Source: Cereibacter_A sp052244495
GTDB lineage: Bacteria; Pseudomonadota; Alphaproteobacteria; Rhodobacterales; Rhodobacteraceae
Reading direction: 5' to 3' (one strand)
NCBI GenBank assembly: GCA_052244495.1
Contig: JBQPXH010000009.1
DNA: 64,000 nucleotides
In this document: piece by piece, positions 34,163 to 42,087 of the stretch
Layout: every line of letters starts with the position of its first letter
Numbering within the stretch: the first letter of the stretch is position 1
Notes under the pieces: generated by a model
What the model saw: the letters and a program-made list of their open reading frames with translations, nothing else
Databases searched by the model: none
What the model was told of the DNA's origin: nothing
Made by a program: the position numbers and the translations under genes

Positions 34163-34216
34163 CCACACCCACAGCCACAGCCACAGCCACAGCCACAGCC
34201 ACAGCCACAGCCACAC
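34163..34216. repeat. hexanucleotide tandem repeat (CCACAG)7
   Basis: Seven perfect copies of CCACAG (34169-34210), flanked on each side by one CCACAC variant, so nine units in total. Lies in the 133-base gap between soxF and the next gene. Slipped-strand changes would alter spacing in 6-base steps without shifting frame. On the plus strand it would read as a His-Ser repeat if the next ORF were extended upstream. Confidence 0.95.
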
Positions 34217-34286
34217 GAGCCGGCAACCGGACGGAGCGCAAGGTCCATCCGCGCCGGCCCAGGCAATCACCACAGAGAGGCCAGCA

Positions 34287-35189
34287 ATGACCGTCACGCG
34301 CCGCCGCTTCCTCGCCACTGCCGCAGCGGGCATCGCCTTGCCCGGACGCCTCTGGTCGGGCAGCCGGATCGAGAGCGGCAGCCTGCGCCTCGACACGCTG
34401 TCCGACGGCCATCTCGTCCTGCCCGCCGACTTCCTCTTCGGCGGCATGCCGAAGGATGAACTCGCGCCCATCCTCGCCCGCCACGGCATTGCGGGCGGAT
34501 CGGTCGAGCCGCCCTGCAACGTGACGCTTCTCAGGGACGGCACCAACACCGTGCTCTTCGACGTCGGCGCGGGCGCGGATTTCATGCCGACGGCAGGCCG
34601 TCTTTCCGAAGCCCTGGCTGCTCTGGACGTCACCCCGGACGAAGTCACCGACGTCCTTTTCACCCACGGCCACCCCGATCATCTCTGGGGGTTGCTCGAC
34701 GAGTTCGACGAGCCGCTCTTCGCCGGGGCCCGGCACGTCATGGGACGGGTGGAGTTCGACTACTGGATGGACCCGGAGACGGCCTCGTCCATCGGCGAGG
34801 CCCGCGCCACATTCGCGGCGGGCGCAAGGCGGCGGCTGGAGATCATCGCGGACAGCATCGGGCTGGTCGAGGACGGAGACGAGGTGCTGCCCGGTGTGGT
34901 CGCCCGCCTGACGCCCGGCCATACGCCTGGCCACCTGGCCTTCAGGATCGAGGCGGACGAGCCGATGCTGATCGCGGGCGACGCGGTGACGAACGCCCAC
35001 GTGGGCTTCGAGAGGCCGGAGTGGCTGTCTCCTTCGGATCAGGATGCCGCCCTTGCCGCGACGACCCGTGCGGCACTGCTTGCCGAGGCGGCGGAGGAAG
35101 GGCTCCTGCTCGTCGGCTTCCACCTGCCCGACGGCGGCATCGGCCGTGTCGGACGGGCGGCGGCCGGCTTTCGCTTCCTGCTCGCCTAG
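34287..35189 (+). CDS. metallo-beta-lactamase-fold hydrolase (SoxH-like)
   Basis: 300 residues from the ATG at 34287 (GAGAGGCC upstream); the ORF is open upstream through the hexamer repeat, but a twin-arginine signal TVTRRRFLATAAAGIALPG directly follows this ATG. Metal ligands are in VLFTHGHPDHLWG (HxHxDH), LTPGHTPGHLAF and LIAGDAVTNAHVGF. soxH in Paracoccus encodes an exported protein of this fold at the end of the sox cluster, not essential for thiosulfate oxidation. The stop overlaps the convergent YeeE gene. Confidence 0.82.
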   Translation: MTVTRRRFLATAAAGIALPGRLWSGSRIESGSLRLDTLSDGHLVLPADFLFGGMPKDELAPILARHGIAGGSVEPPCNVTLLRDGTNTVLFDVGAGADFMPTAGRLSEALAALDVTPDEVTDVLFTHGHPDHLWGLLDEFDEPLFAGARHVMGRVEFDYWMDPETASSIGEARATFAAGARRRLEIIADSIGLVEDGDEVLPGVVARLTPGHTPGHLAFRIEADEPMLIAGDAVTNAHVGFERPEWLSPSDQDAALAATTRAALLAEAAEEGLLLVGFHLPDGGIGRVGRAAAGFRFLLA

Positions 35190-36247
35190 GCCACTGCGGG
35201 GCGGGCCGCCTGATCGACCACGAGATCCGTCAGGACGGCCCCGATCCACATGCAGAGCAGCGCGAGCCAGGCGGTCGCCACGAAGATGGACGTGCCCGAC
35301 ACGCCCGCCCCGATCGCGCAGCCACCCGCAAGCATCGCCCCGAAACCCATGAGCACAGCGCCGATCATCGCCCTCCGCATCGCCGGCGCGCCGTCGAAGC
35401 CCTGGAATCTCAACTCGCGTGCCAGGCCCGCAGCGATGAGAGCGCCGAGAAAGACGCCCGGCACGAGCCCCACATCGAAGCCGAACTCCGGCTCGGGGAC
35501 GAGGAAGAACATGAGCGTGTTCGCCGACGGGCCGCTGAAGGTGGCCGAGGTGACAGCCATCGGCTCGAAGCTGACCTGCGCGAGGTTGTAGGTCAGCACC
35601 CAGCCGAGCGCCGCGGCAAAGCCCACGCCCGAGGCGAAGACGAGGGTCGAGGCGCCAATCCGGTTCTTCCGCGCAAGCCAGAGCGCGAAGCCAGCGAGGC
35701 CCAGCCCCAGCACAAGGCCCGCCTCGCGCGGCACGTTCAGCAGGTCGAGAAGGTCGACGTTGCGCCCTCCCGGCGTCACCCAGAGCCGGGCCAGCCAGTC
35801 GCGGAGCGGAGCCAGCCACCCGTGCAGCGACATCTGCGCCACGACGGCGAAGATCAGCCCCGCCACCACCGAACGCAGGTTCCCGGTCGCCGCCAGCACC
35901 AGAAGCCGGCCCGAGCATCCGCGGGCAAGCACCATCCCGGCGCCGAAGAGGAACCCGCCGATGATCGCGCCGGACCAGGAGCCGGCGACGGCCATCATCC
36001 GTGCGTCGCCCGAGCGGAAGAAGCCCCATCCCTCGGCCGCCTGCACCCAGACCAGCGCCGTCGAGAAGGTCAGGAGCCAGACGGCCATGCGCTGTCCGAA
36101 CTGGCCGCGCGCGAATTCGACCGTCGCGGCGCGCAGGCAGAAGGCAGAGCGCTGCGCGGCAATGCCGAAGACGAGGCCCGTCAGCAGCCCGAAGAGGGCC
36201 GAGGTCCGTGCCTCGCCCACGAGGTCCACGAGCGGCACGAGATCCAT
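35186..36247 (-). CDS. second YeeE/YedE-family sulfur transporter (SoxT2-like)
   Basis: 353 residues, about 9-10 transmembrane helices. The same motif plan as the gene at 23334: RSAFCLRAATVEFARGQ, GAGMVLARGCSGRLLVLAATGNLRS, and near the end GFGAMLAGGCAIGAGVSGTSIFV, each with a conserved Cys. Diverged enough from SoxT to be an old paralogue. It brackets the right end of the sox cluster, as the other brackets the left. Probably imports thiosulfate or another sulfur compound. Confidence 0.82.
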   Translation of the reverse strand: MDLVPLVDLVGEARTSALFGLLTGLVFGIAAQRSAFCLRAATVEFARGQFGQRMAVWLLTFSTALVWVQAAEGWGFFRSGDARMMAVAGSWSGAIIGGFLFGAGMVLARGCSGRLLVLAATGNLRSVVAGLIFAVVAQMSLHGWLAPLRDWLARLWVTPGGRNVDLLDLLNVPREAGLVLGLGLAGFALWLARKNRIGASTLVFASGVGFAAALGWVLTYNLAQVSFEPMAVTSATFSGPSANTLMFFLVPEPEFGFDVGLVPGVFLGALIAAGLARELRFQGFDGAPAMRRAMIGAVLMGFGAMLAGGCAIGAGVSGTSIFVATAWLALLCMWIGAVLTDLVVDQAARPAVA

Positions 36248-36406
36248 GGCACCCTCCCCGGCAGATGGCGGATGCTACACTGGGGATGCAGCCGAAGGGG
36301 TTGATCTGGATCAGCCGTCGTCGCTCCCGCAAGCGCAACCGGCGGCGGGAACACGTGCGCAGGGCACCGCACGAGGCAGACAAAGCACCACAGGACCTTC
36401 CGCCGA

Positions 36407-36433
36407 TTGATTAAATCGGCGCTTGCGCTAGCC
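36407..36433 (+). promoter_or_regulatory. possible alternative-sigma promoter upstream of the sorbosone dehydrogenase-like gene
   Basis: TTGATT (36407-36412), 15 bases, CTAGCC (36428-36433), 27 bases before the start. Same layout as the element before cryB (16271-16297). Confidence 0.35.
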
Positions 36434-36460
36434 TCTTTGGGGAATGGTCGAGGAAAACAC

Positions 36461-37750
36461 ATGGATTTTCTGGCGCGCGCCACCGCCGTCGTCGGCAACA
36501 CGATGGTCCTCATGAGGCGCTACGGATCGCCCGCCATCCAGGCACTGGGCCCCTCCCCCTCCATCCCCGAGGCAAGAAGTCAGGGCATCATGACGCTCAA
36601 GATGCCGGTGGCCCGCGGCTGGGCACAGGGGCATCTGCCCACGGCGGCGCCGGGATTGAAGGTCAATGCCTTCGCGACCGGGCTGGAACATCCGAGGTGG
36701 ATCGAGGTCCTGCCGAACGGTGACGTTCTGGTGGCCGAATCCCGCCAACTTCCCACGCCGCCGAAGAATCTCCTCGATGCAGCGGCACAGGCCACGATGC
36801 GGCGGGCTCGCGCCCTCGGCCACAGCCCGAACAGGGTCACGCTCCTCCGCGATGCGGAGGGACGCGGCGAGGCCGGGTTGCGCGAAACCTTCCTCGAAGG
36901 CCAGAACCAACCCTTCGGCATGGCGCTCGTCGACGGCACCTTCTACCTCGGCAATACCGACGGGATCCTGGCCTTCCCCTACCACGAGGGTGCAACACGC
37001 ATCGATGGTCCAGGGCGCAGGCTCACGACCTTCAAGCCCGGCGGGCACTGGACGCGCAGCCTGATCGTCTCGCCCGACGGTCGCCGCCTCTATGCGGGCG
37101 TCGGCTCTCTCAGCAACATAGGAGACGACGGGATGCAGGCCGAGGAAGGCCGCGCCGCGATCTGGGAACTGGATCTCACATCCGGACAGTCGCGGATCTA
37201 TGCCTCGGGTCTGCGGAACCCCGTCGGCCTCGCCTGGGAGCCCGCGACCCGAGTGCTCTGGACGGTGGTGAACGAGCGCGACGGCCTCGGCGACGAGACC
37301 CCGCCCGACTATCTCACTTCGGTGGAGGACGGCGGGTTCTACGGCTGGCCCTACTGCTACTGGAACCGGATCATGGACGACCGGGTGACGCAGGACCCCG
37401 CCATGGTCGCCCGGGCGATCACGCCCGATTATGCGCTCGGGGGACATACGGCCTCGCTCGGCCTCTGCTGGGTGCCGGAGGGGACGCTGCCCGGCTTCCC
37501 GGAAGGGATGGCGATCGGGCAGCACGGATCCTGGAACCGCTCGAAGCTCAGCGGCTATCGGCTGATCTTCGTGCCCTTCTCGAACGGAAGGCCGTCCGGG
37601 CCGCCCAGGGACGTCCTGACAGGCTTCCTGTCCGCCGATGAGAAGCTGGCCTTCGGAAGACCGGTAGGGGTGGCGGTCGGACCGGACCGACGGTCTCTGC
37701 TGCTTGCGGACGATGTCGGCGACGTGATCTGGCGCGTTACCGGCGCCTGA
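36461..37750 (+). CDS. PQQ-dependent sorbosone/sugar dehydrogenase-like beta-propeller
   Basis: 429 residues from the ATG at 36461 (GAGGAAAACAC upstream). Six-bladed beta-propeller of the glucose/sorbosone dehydrogenase family: LEHPRWIEVLPNGDVLVAE, NQPFGMALVDGTFYLGNTDGI, HWTRSLIVSPDGRRLYAGVGS, ASGLRNPVGLAWEP, EDGGFYGWPYCYWN, IGQHGSWNRSKLSGYRLIFVPF and DDVGDVIWRV. No clear cleavable signal peptide; the N-terminal about 50 residues are weakly hydrophobic. The family oxidises sugars or aldehydes with PQQ; no pqq genes are in the window, so cofactor and substrate are uncertain. Confidence 0.8.
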   Translation: MDFLARATAVVGNTMVLMRRYGSPAIQALGPSPSIPEARSQGIMTLKMPVARGWAQGHLPTAAPGLKVNAFATGLEHPRWIEVLPNGDVLVAESRQLPTPPKNLLDAAAQATMRRARALGHSPNRVTLLRDAEGRGEAGLRETFLEGQNQPFGMALVDGTFYLGNTDGILAFPYHEGATRIDGPGRRLTTFKPGGHWTRSLIVSPDGRRLYAGVGSLSNIGDDGMQAEEGRAAIWELDLTSGQSRIYASGLRNPVGLAWEPATRVLWTVVNERDGLGDETPPDYLTSVEDGGFYGWPYCYWNRIMDDRVTQDPAMVARAITPDYALGGHTASLGLCWVPEGTLPGFPEGMAIGQHGSWNRSKLSGYRLIFVPFSNGRPSGPPRDVLTGFLSADEKLAFGRPVGVAVGPDRRSLLLADDVGDVIWRVTGA

Positions 37751-37934
37751 CTTCGCGCGCCTGCCTGTCGGCCGCCCGAACGCCTTTTCCCGCTGCCGGC
37801 AGACGTGACCGCCACAAGAGCTGCACGGCTGCGCGACGCGACCTCAAGTCCCCTTCTGGCGCAATGCGCCGCCGCCTAGATTGGCTTGGCCCCTGCCCCG
37901 TCCGGCGGGAAAAAGACAGCCGAGGAATGTCGCG

Positions 37935-38927
37935 ATGAGCCAGCCTGCCACCCTTCCCGAGCCCCGGCGCATCTTCATGCTCGGCGCCACGGGCACGATC
38001 GGTCGCGCGACGGTCAAGGCCCTGCTCGAGCGGGGACACGAGGTGGTCTGTTTCCTGCGCCCCCGCAGCCCCGGTCGGCGTGTGGACCTGCCCGACGGCG
38101 CGATCCTGCGCTACGGCGATGTAACCGACCCGACCTCGCTCGTGCGCGACGGCTTCCAGACCGAGAAGTTCGACGCGCTCGTCTCCTGCCTCGCCTCGCG
38201 CACGGGCGTGCCGCGGGACGCCTGGGAGATCGACCACAAGGCCCATTCGCACGCGCTCGCCGCGGCCAAGGCAGCAGGCGTCACGCAGGTTGTGCTGCTC
38301 TCGGCCATCTGCGTGCAGAAGCCGCTCCTCGCCTTCCAGCAGGCCAAGCTTGCCTTCGAGGAAGAGCTGATGCGGTCAGGCCTCGACTGGTCCATCGTAC
38401 GCCCCACCGCCTTCTTCAAGTCGCTTTCGGGTCAGGTGAAGCGCCTGCGGCAGGGCCGACCCTTCCTCGTCTTCGGGGACGGCCGGCTGACAGCCTGCAA
38501 GCCGATCAGCGACGACGATCTCGGCCGCTACATCGCCCGCTGCCTCGAGGACGAGAGCCTGAGGAACCGGATCCTGCCCATCGGCGGCCCAGGTCCTGCC
38601 ATCACGCCACGCGAGCAGGGCGAGATACTTTTCCGACTGATGGGGCAGGAGCCGAGGTTCAGACATGTGCCGGTCGCGCTGCTGGACACGATCATCGGAG
38701 TCCTCGGCACTCTGGGGCGGGTCGCGCCAAAGCTGCGCGACAAGGCCGAGCTTGCCCGCATTGGCCGCTACTACGCGACCGAGTCCATGCTGGTTCTCGA
38801 TCCGGCCACCGGACGATATGATGCCGATGCCACGCCCTCGACCGGCCGGGAGACGCTCGAGGAGTTCTATGCCCGTCTCCTGCGCGACGAAGCCACCGTC
38901 GACCTGGGCGAGCACGCCGTCTTCTGA
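37935..38927 (+). CDS. bciA: divinyl (proto)chlorophyllide 8-vinyl reductase, BciA type
   Basis: 330 residues from the ATG at 37935 (CGAGGAATG upstream). Atypical SDR/NmrA fold: IFMLGATGTIGRATVKALLERGHEVVCFLRP binds NADPH; DALVSCLASRTGVPRDAWEIDHKAH, VQKPLLAFQQAKLAFEEELM, WSIVRPTAFFKSLSGQVKRL and PFLVFGDGRLTACKPISDDDL are typical of DVR/BciA. It reduces the C8 vinyl group in (bacterio)chlorophyll synthesis. BciA is present in R. sphaeroides outside the main photosynthesis gene cluster, as here. It supports a phototrophic host. Confidence 0.87.
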   Translation: MSQPATLPEPRRIFMLGATGTIGRATVKALLERGHEVVCFLRPRSPGRRVDLPDGAILRYGDVTDPTSLVRDGFQTEKFDALVSCLASRTGVPRDAWEIDHKAHSHALAAAKAAGVTQVVLLSAICVQKPLLAFQQAKLAFEEELMRSGLDWSIVRPTAFFKSLSGQVKRLRQGRPFLVFGDGRLTACKPISDDDLGRYIARCLEDESLRNRILPIGGPGPAITPREQGEILFRLMGQEPRFRHVPVALLDTIIGVLGTLGRVAPKLRDKAELARIGRYYATESMLVLDPATGRYDADATPSTGRETLEEFYARLLRDEATVDLGEHAVF

Positions 38928-38994
38928 AGGCACGGCGCTGACCACGCCAACCTCACTGCGGACCGCGGGAAGTCGAACTGGCGGAACGGCCCCT

Positions 38995-40278
38995 TCAGGG
39001 CAGAAGGATCGCTCGAAAGTCATTCACGTTCGTGCCGGTGGGGCCGGTGACCACCTGCGCGACGAGCTTCTGGAAGAAGCTGTGCGCATCATGCCCGGCC
39101 AGCGCCTCGACGGGATCGATCCCCGCCGCCCGTGCCGCCTGCAAAAGCCCGGCACCTCCCACTGCGCCGGCGACTTCGGCCGCGCCGTCGACACCGTCGG
39201 TATCCGCCGCCAGCGCCCATCCCGGCAGGTCGCGTGCGGCGAGGAGATAGGCAAGCAGGAACTCCACGTTCCGCCCACCGAGGCCCGCGGCTCCGCGGAT
39301 CGAGACTGTCGTCTCGCCGCCCGACAGGAGAAGGCACGGGCGCTCGAAGGGCTGGCCTCGAAGCACCACCTGCCGCGCGATCCCCGCCATGACGCGCCCC
39401 ACCTCGCGCGCCTCGCCTTCAACGGCATCCCCGAGGATATGGGCGTGCAATCCCTCCGCCCGCGCGACCTCTGCCGCCGCTTCCAGCGCCATCTGCGGCG
39501 AGCAGACGATGTGGCTTTCCACGCGCGCGAGACGCGGATCGCCGGGCTTCACGCTCTCGGCCTCGGCGCCGGCAAGCGCCGCCTCGATCCGGGGAAGGTC
39601 CAGGTTCAGGCGGCGCAGCACGGCAAGGGCATCGGCGACGCTGGTCGGATCCGCGTGACAGGGGCCCGAGGCGATCACGGCAGGATCGTCGCCCGGCACG
39701 TCGGAGACGAGCAGCGCCAGCACCCGGGCGGGCGCACAGGCGGCGGCGAGCCGCCCGCCCTTCACCCGGCTGAGATGCCGCCGCAGGCAGTTCATGTCGG
39801 AAATGGTCGCGCCAGAGGCGAGAAGCGCGCGGTTCAGCCCGGCCTTGTCCTCGAGCGTGAGCCAGGAGATCGGCGCCACCATGAGCGCCGAGGCCCCGCC
39901 AGAGATCAGCGTGACCACGAGATCGTCCGGCCCGAGGTCCTCCGTCAGCGCAAGCAACTCCTTCGTGGCGGCCAGCCCCGCCGCGTCAGGGACCGGATGC
40001 GCCGCCTCGCGCAGTGCGATGCGCCGAAGTTGTCCGGGACCGCCCTGCCCATGCCGCGTGATGACGAGCCCGGAAAGACGCGGAAAGTCCCCGTAATGCT
40101 CCTCGACCGCGCGGGCCATGCCCACGGAAGCCTTGCCCGCACCGAGCACGACGATGCGTCCGGCCGGGCATGGCGGCAGCAGCGGCGGAATGCGCGCGCC
40201 GGGCTGTGACGCCTCCACCGCGCGCTCGAAGAGCCTGCGCAGGAAGGAACCCGCCGTCGCATCCGTCCAGTCCGTCAT
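38995..40278 (-). CDS. glycerate 2-kinase (MOFRL family)
   Basis: 427 residues. N-terminal DUF4147 domain: GRIVVLGAGKASVGMARAVEEHYG, REAAHPVPDAAGLAATKELLAL, VVTLISGGASALMVAP, NCLRRHLSRVKGGRLAAACAPA, LVSDVPGDDPAVIASGP. C-terminal MOFRL domain: LLLSGGETTVSIRG, GGRNVEFLLAYLLA, WALAADTDGVDGAAEVAGAV. Phosphorylates D-glycerate to 2-phosphoglycerate; older annotations call it hydroxypyruvate reductase (TtuD) or GckA. Convergent with bciA, a 67-base gap. It would complete a hydroxypyruvate-glycerate route with the dehydrogenase at 8057, though unlinked. Confidence 0.92.
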   Translation of the reverse strand: MTDWTDATAGSFLRRLFERAVEASQPGARIPPLLPPCPAGRIVVLGAGKASVGMARAVEEHYGDFPRLSGLVITRHGQGGPGQLRRIALREAAHPVPDAAGLAATKELLALTEDLGPDDLVVTLISGGASALMVAPISWLTLEDKAGLNRALLASGATISDMNCLRRHLSRVKGGRLAAACAPARVLALLVSDVPGDDPAVIASGPCHADPTSVADALAVLRRLNLDLPRIEAALAGAEAESVKPGDPRLARVESHIVCSPQMALEAAAEVARAEGLHAHILGDAVEGEAREVGRVMAGIARQVVLRGQPFERPCLLLSGGETTVSIRGAAGLGGRNVEFLLAYLLAARDLPGWALAADTDGVDGAAEVAGAVGGAGLLQAARAAGIDPVEALAGHDAHSFFQKLVAQVVTGPTGTNVNDFRAILLP

Positions 40279-40690
40279 TCCTGCCTCGCTTCACCGACCG
40301 GGCCCGCCGCGCCTGTTCGCCCGCCGCCTCCGGATCCGGCTCCGCCGTGACACACGCGGCGCGCCCACGGCTCCGGCTTCCTGATCAAGTCTTTTCAGCT
40401 TGATCGGACCAAGGCAATGGCTGCGAAAGGTGGAGGTCCGGAGCAGGTGCTCGCCGGCGCCTTCCGGCAAGCGGAGGACGGCCGGGCGGCAGCGGGCGGC
40501 AGCCCTCCGAGGCGCGGAACGAGACCCCAGCTTGCCGCAGGATTGGCGGCATCGGGCGGCCTAACAGGCCGCCGGCACGACGAAGCGCGCAGGTCATCAG
40601 GGCACACCGGGTCTGGCCAAGCCCGGCGGGTGCAGCCAGACTGGATCCTCCCCGGCAGATCCGATCGGGAGAAGGCAGAGAGGACATGGC
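40279..40690. promoter_or_regulatory. 412-base divergent leader with two dyads
   Basis: Between glycerate kinase and the FMN reductase. GATCAAG (40383-40389) and CTTGATC (40399-40405) form a 7-bp inverted repeat with a 9-base spacer, operator-like. A hairpin GGCGGCCT-AAC-AGGCCGCC (40555-40573) lies in the leader of the reductase. No coding sequence seen. Confidence 0.45.
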
Positions 40691-41248
40691 ATGACGCGCA
40701 TCTTCGGTATCTCCGGCAGCCTGAGGCGTGCCTCATTCAACACGGGCCTTCTGCGAGCCGCGGCAGATCTTGCGCCCGAAGGGGTCGAGATCGAGGTGCG
40801 TTCCATCGCGGGCGTGCCGATCTACGACGGCGACATGGAGGCCGAACATGGGCTGCCCGCGGCGGTCGTCGCTCTGCAGGAAGGTCTCGCCGCCGCGGAT
40901 GCGCTTCTTCTGGTCACGCCAGAATACAACAACGGCATTCCCGGCGCCTTCAAGAACGCGATCGACTGGATGAGCCGCCCGCCCGCCGGGCGCGACCTTT
41001 TTCGGGGCAAGCCGGTCGCCATCATCGGCGCGTCGCCGGGCAATTTCGGAACGACGCTCGCGCAGACGCACTGGCTGCCGGTGATCCGAACGCTGGGGAT
41101 GGAGCCGTGGTTCGGCGGCCGCCTCATGGTGTCGCGGGCGCGCGACGTCTTCGACGAGGCCGGCACCCTGACCGATCCCGCCACACGCGAACGCCTCGCC
41201 GAGTTCCTGCAGGGCTACGCACGGTTCCTGCGCCGCCCGCTGGACTGA
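40691..41248 (+). CDS. NADPH-dependent FMN reductase (chromate/quinone reductase type)
   Basis: 185 residues, flavodoxin-like fold. FMN-binding RIFGISGSLRRASFNTGLLRAA and the LLVTPEYNNGIPGAFKNAIDWMSRP loop are signatures of the NADPH_dep_FMN_red family (ChrR, YieF, azoreductase-like). GKPVAIIGASPGNFGT follows. Cytoplasmic two-electron reductase of quinones or metals, often in oxidative stress defence. Start after AGAGAGGACATGGC. Confidence 0.88.
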   Translation: MTRIFGISGSLRRASFNTGLLRAAADLAPEGVEIEVRSIAGVPIYDGDMEAEHGLPAAVVALQEGLAAADALLLVTPEYNNGIPGAFKNAIDWMSRPPAGRDLFRGKPVAIIGASPGNFGTTLAQTHWLPVIRTLGMEPWFGGRLMVSRARDVFDEAGTLTDPATRERLAEFLQGYARFLRRPLD

Positions 41249-41340
41249 GCATCCGGGAGAGCGGGATCCGGCGTGGAGCGGCATCGGCCTCACCGCCGCG
41301 GGCGCCGGTCGGGCAAGTCGGCGCAGAAGCCTGTCTTGGC

Positions 41341-42087
41341 TCAGCCCGCCTCGGTCACCAGCCGCAGCTCTTCCATGCGCTCGCGGTCGAGCATGTAGAT
41401 GTCGCGCGCGGGCGTCTCCATGCCGTGCATCATCAACCGGACATCCACGCCCATCTCGTCAAGGTAGCGCATGACCTCCGCCTGCCCGCGCTGGACGTCC
41501 TCGACGGCGAGGAAGGCCGGCAGAAGGCTGTTCTCGCCGAAGTAATGCTGGTGGACGCCGACGAGACCGCCGCCCTCGACCCGCCGCGGCGTGCCTCCCG
41601 CAAGCAGATAGGGACAGGCGGACAGGCAGACCGACCCACGCCCGACCTCAGTTGCAGCATTCAGGTCACGGATCTGGCGGCCGATCAGCAGGGCCTCCGC
41701 AACCACGCCCCCCGAGCTGTCGAGAGCGATCACCTCCGGCCGTGTCCCGCGCTCCTCGACGAAACGGGTGAACCGCGCCGCATCCCCCTGTGCGATCTGC
41801 CCGGTGAGCGTCATCCGCCCGCCCTCAAGACCGAATTCGAGCCGCGCGGGCATGGGACGCATCTGGGGACCGTCCGTTCCCGGTGCTGGGCGCAGGTCGG
41901 GGCGGTAGGGTCTCGTCTGCGGAGCCGTCGCGGGCGAGAAGAGATCGGCGGGGGAAGGCGGCGCCGGCCGCACCAGATCCATCACGATCAGAGCGGCACC
42001 GATCCCGACCTGAAGCACCAGCATCGCCCGGATTGCCCGGCGCGGAGCGGCGTTGGCCGTCACGGTCGCACCCTCACGGAGCCGCAT
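41341..42087 (-). CDS. membrane-anchored ClpP/crotonase-fold periplasmic protein
   Basis: 248 residues from the ATG at 42085-42087 (GGGTGCGACCG region upstream, weak ribosome site), overlapping the previous gene by 14 bases. One N-terminal TM segment (AIRAMLVLQVGIGAALIVMDLV) and a Pro-rich linker. Then a domain like the periplasmic COG3904 group: LTGQIAQGDAARFTRFVEE, EVIALDSSGGVVAEALLIGRQI, GSVCLSACPYLLAGGTPRRVEGGGLVGVHQHY. The SSGG and SACP segments line up with oxyanion and nucleophile loops of ClpP-like serine peptidases. Enzymatic activity is unproved. Co-transcribed with the next upstream membrane gene. Confidence 0.72.
   Translation of the reverse strand: MRLREGATVTANAAPRRAIRAMLVLQVGIGAALIVMDLVRPAPPSPADLFSPATAPQTRPYRPDLRPAPGTDGPQMRPMPARLEFGLEGGRMTLTGQIAQGDAARFTRFVEERGTRPEVIALDSSGGVVAEALLIGRQIRDLNAATEVGRGSVCLSACPYLLAGGTPRRVEGGGLVGVHQHYFGENSLLPAFLAVEDVQRGQAEVMRYLDEMGVDVRLMMHGMETPARDIYMLDRERMEELRLVTEAG

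Noticed and set aside
34163..34216. Possible CRISPR array
   Set aside because: The units are contiguous hexamers with no spacers, so it is a simple tandem repeat.
34122..34286. Upstream extension of the metallo-hydrolase through the His-Ser repeat
   Set aside because: A Tat signal and ribosome site mark the ATG at 34287; the extension would bury the signal. Kept only as a possibility in the findings.
35021..36304. 427-codon plus-strand ORF opposite the second YeeE gene
   Set aside because: Highly charged antisense of a membrane protein; no family features.
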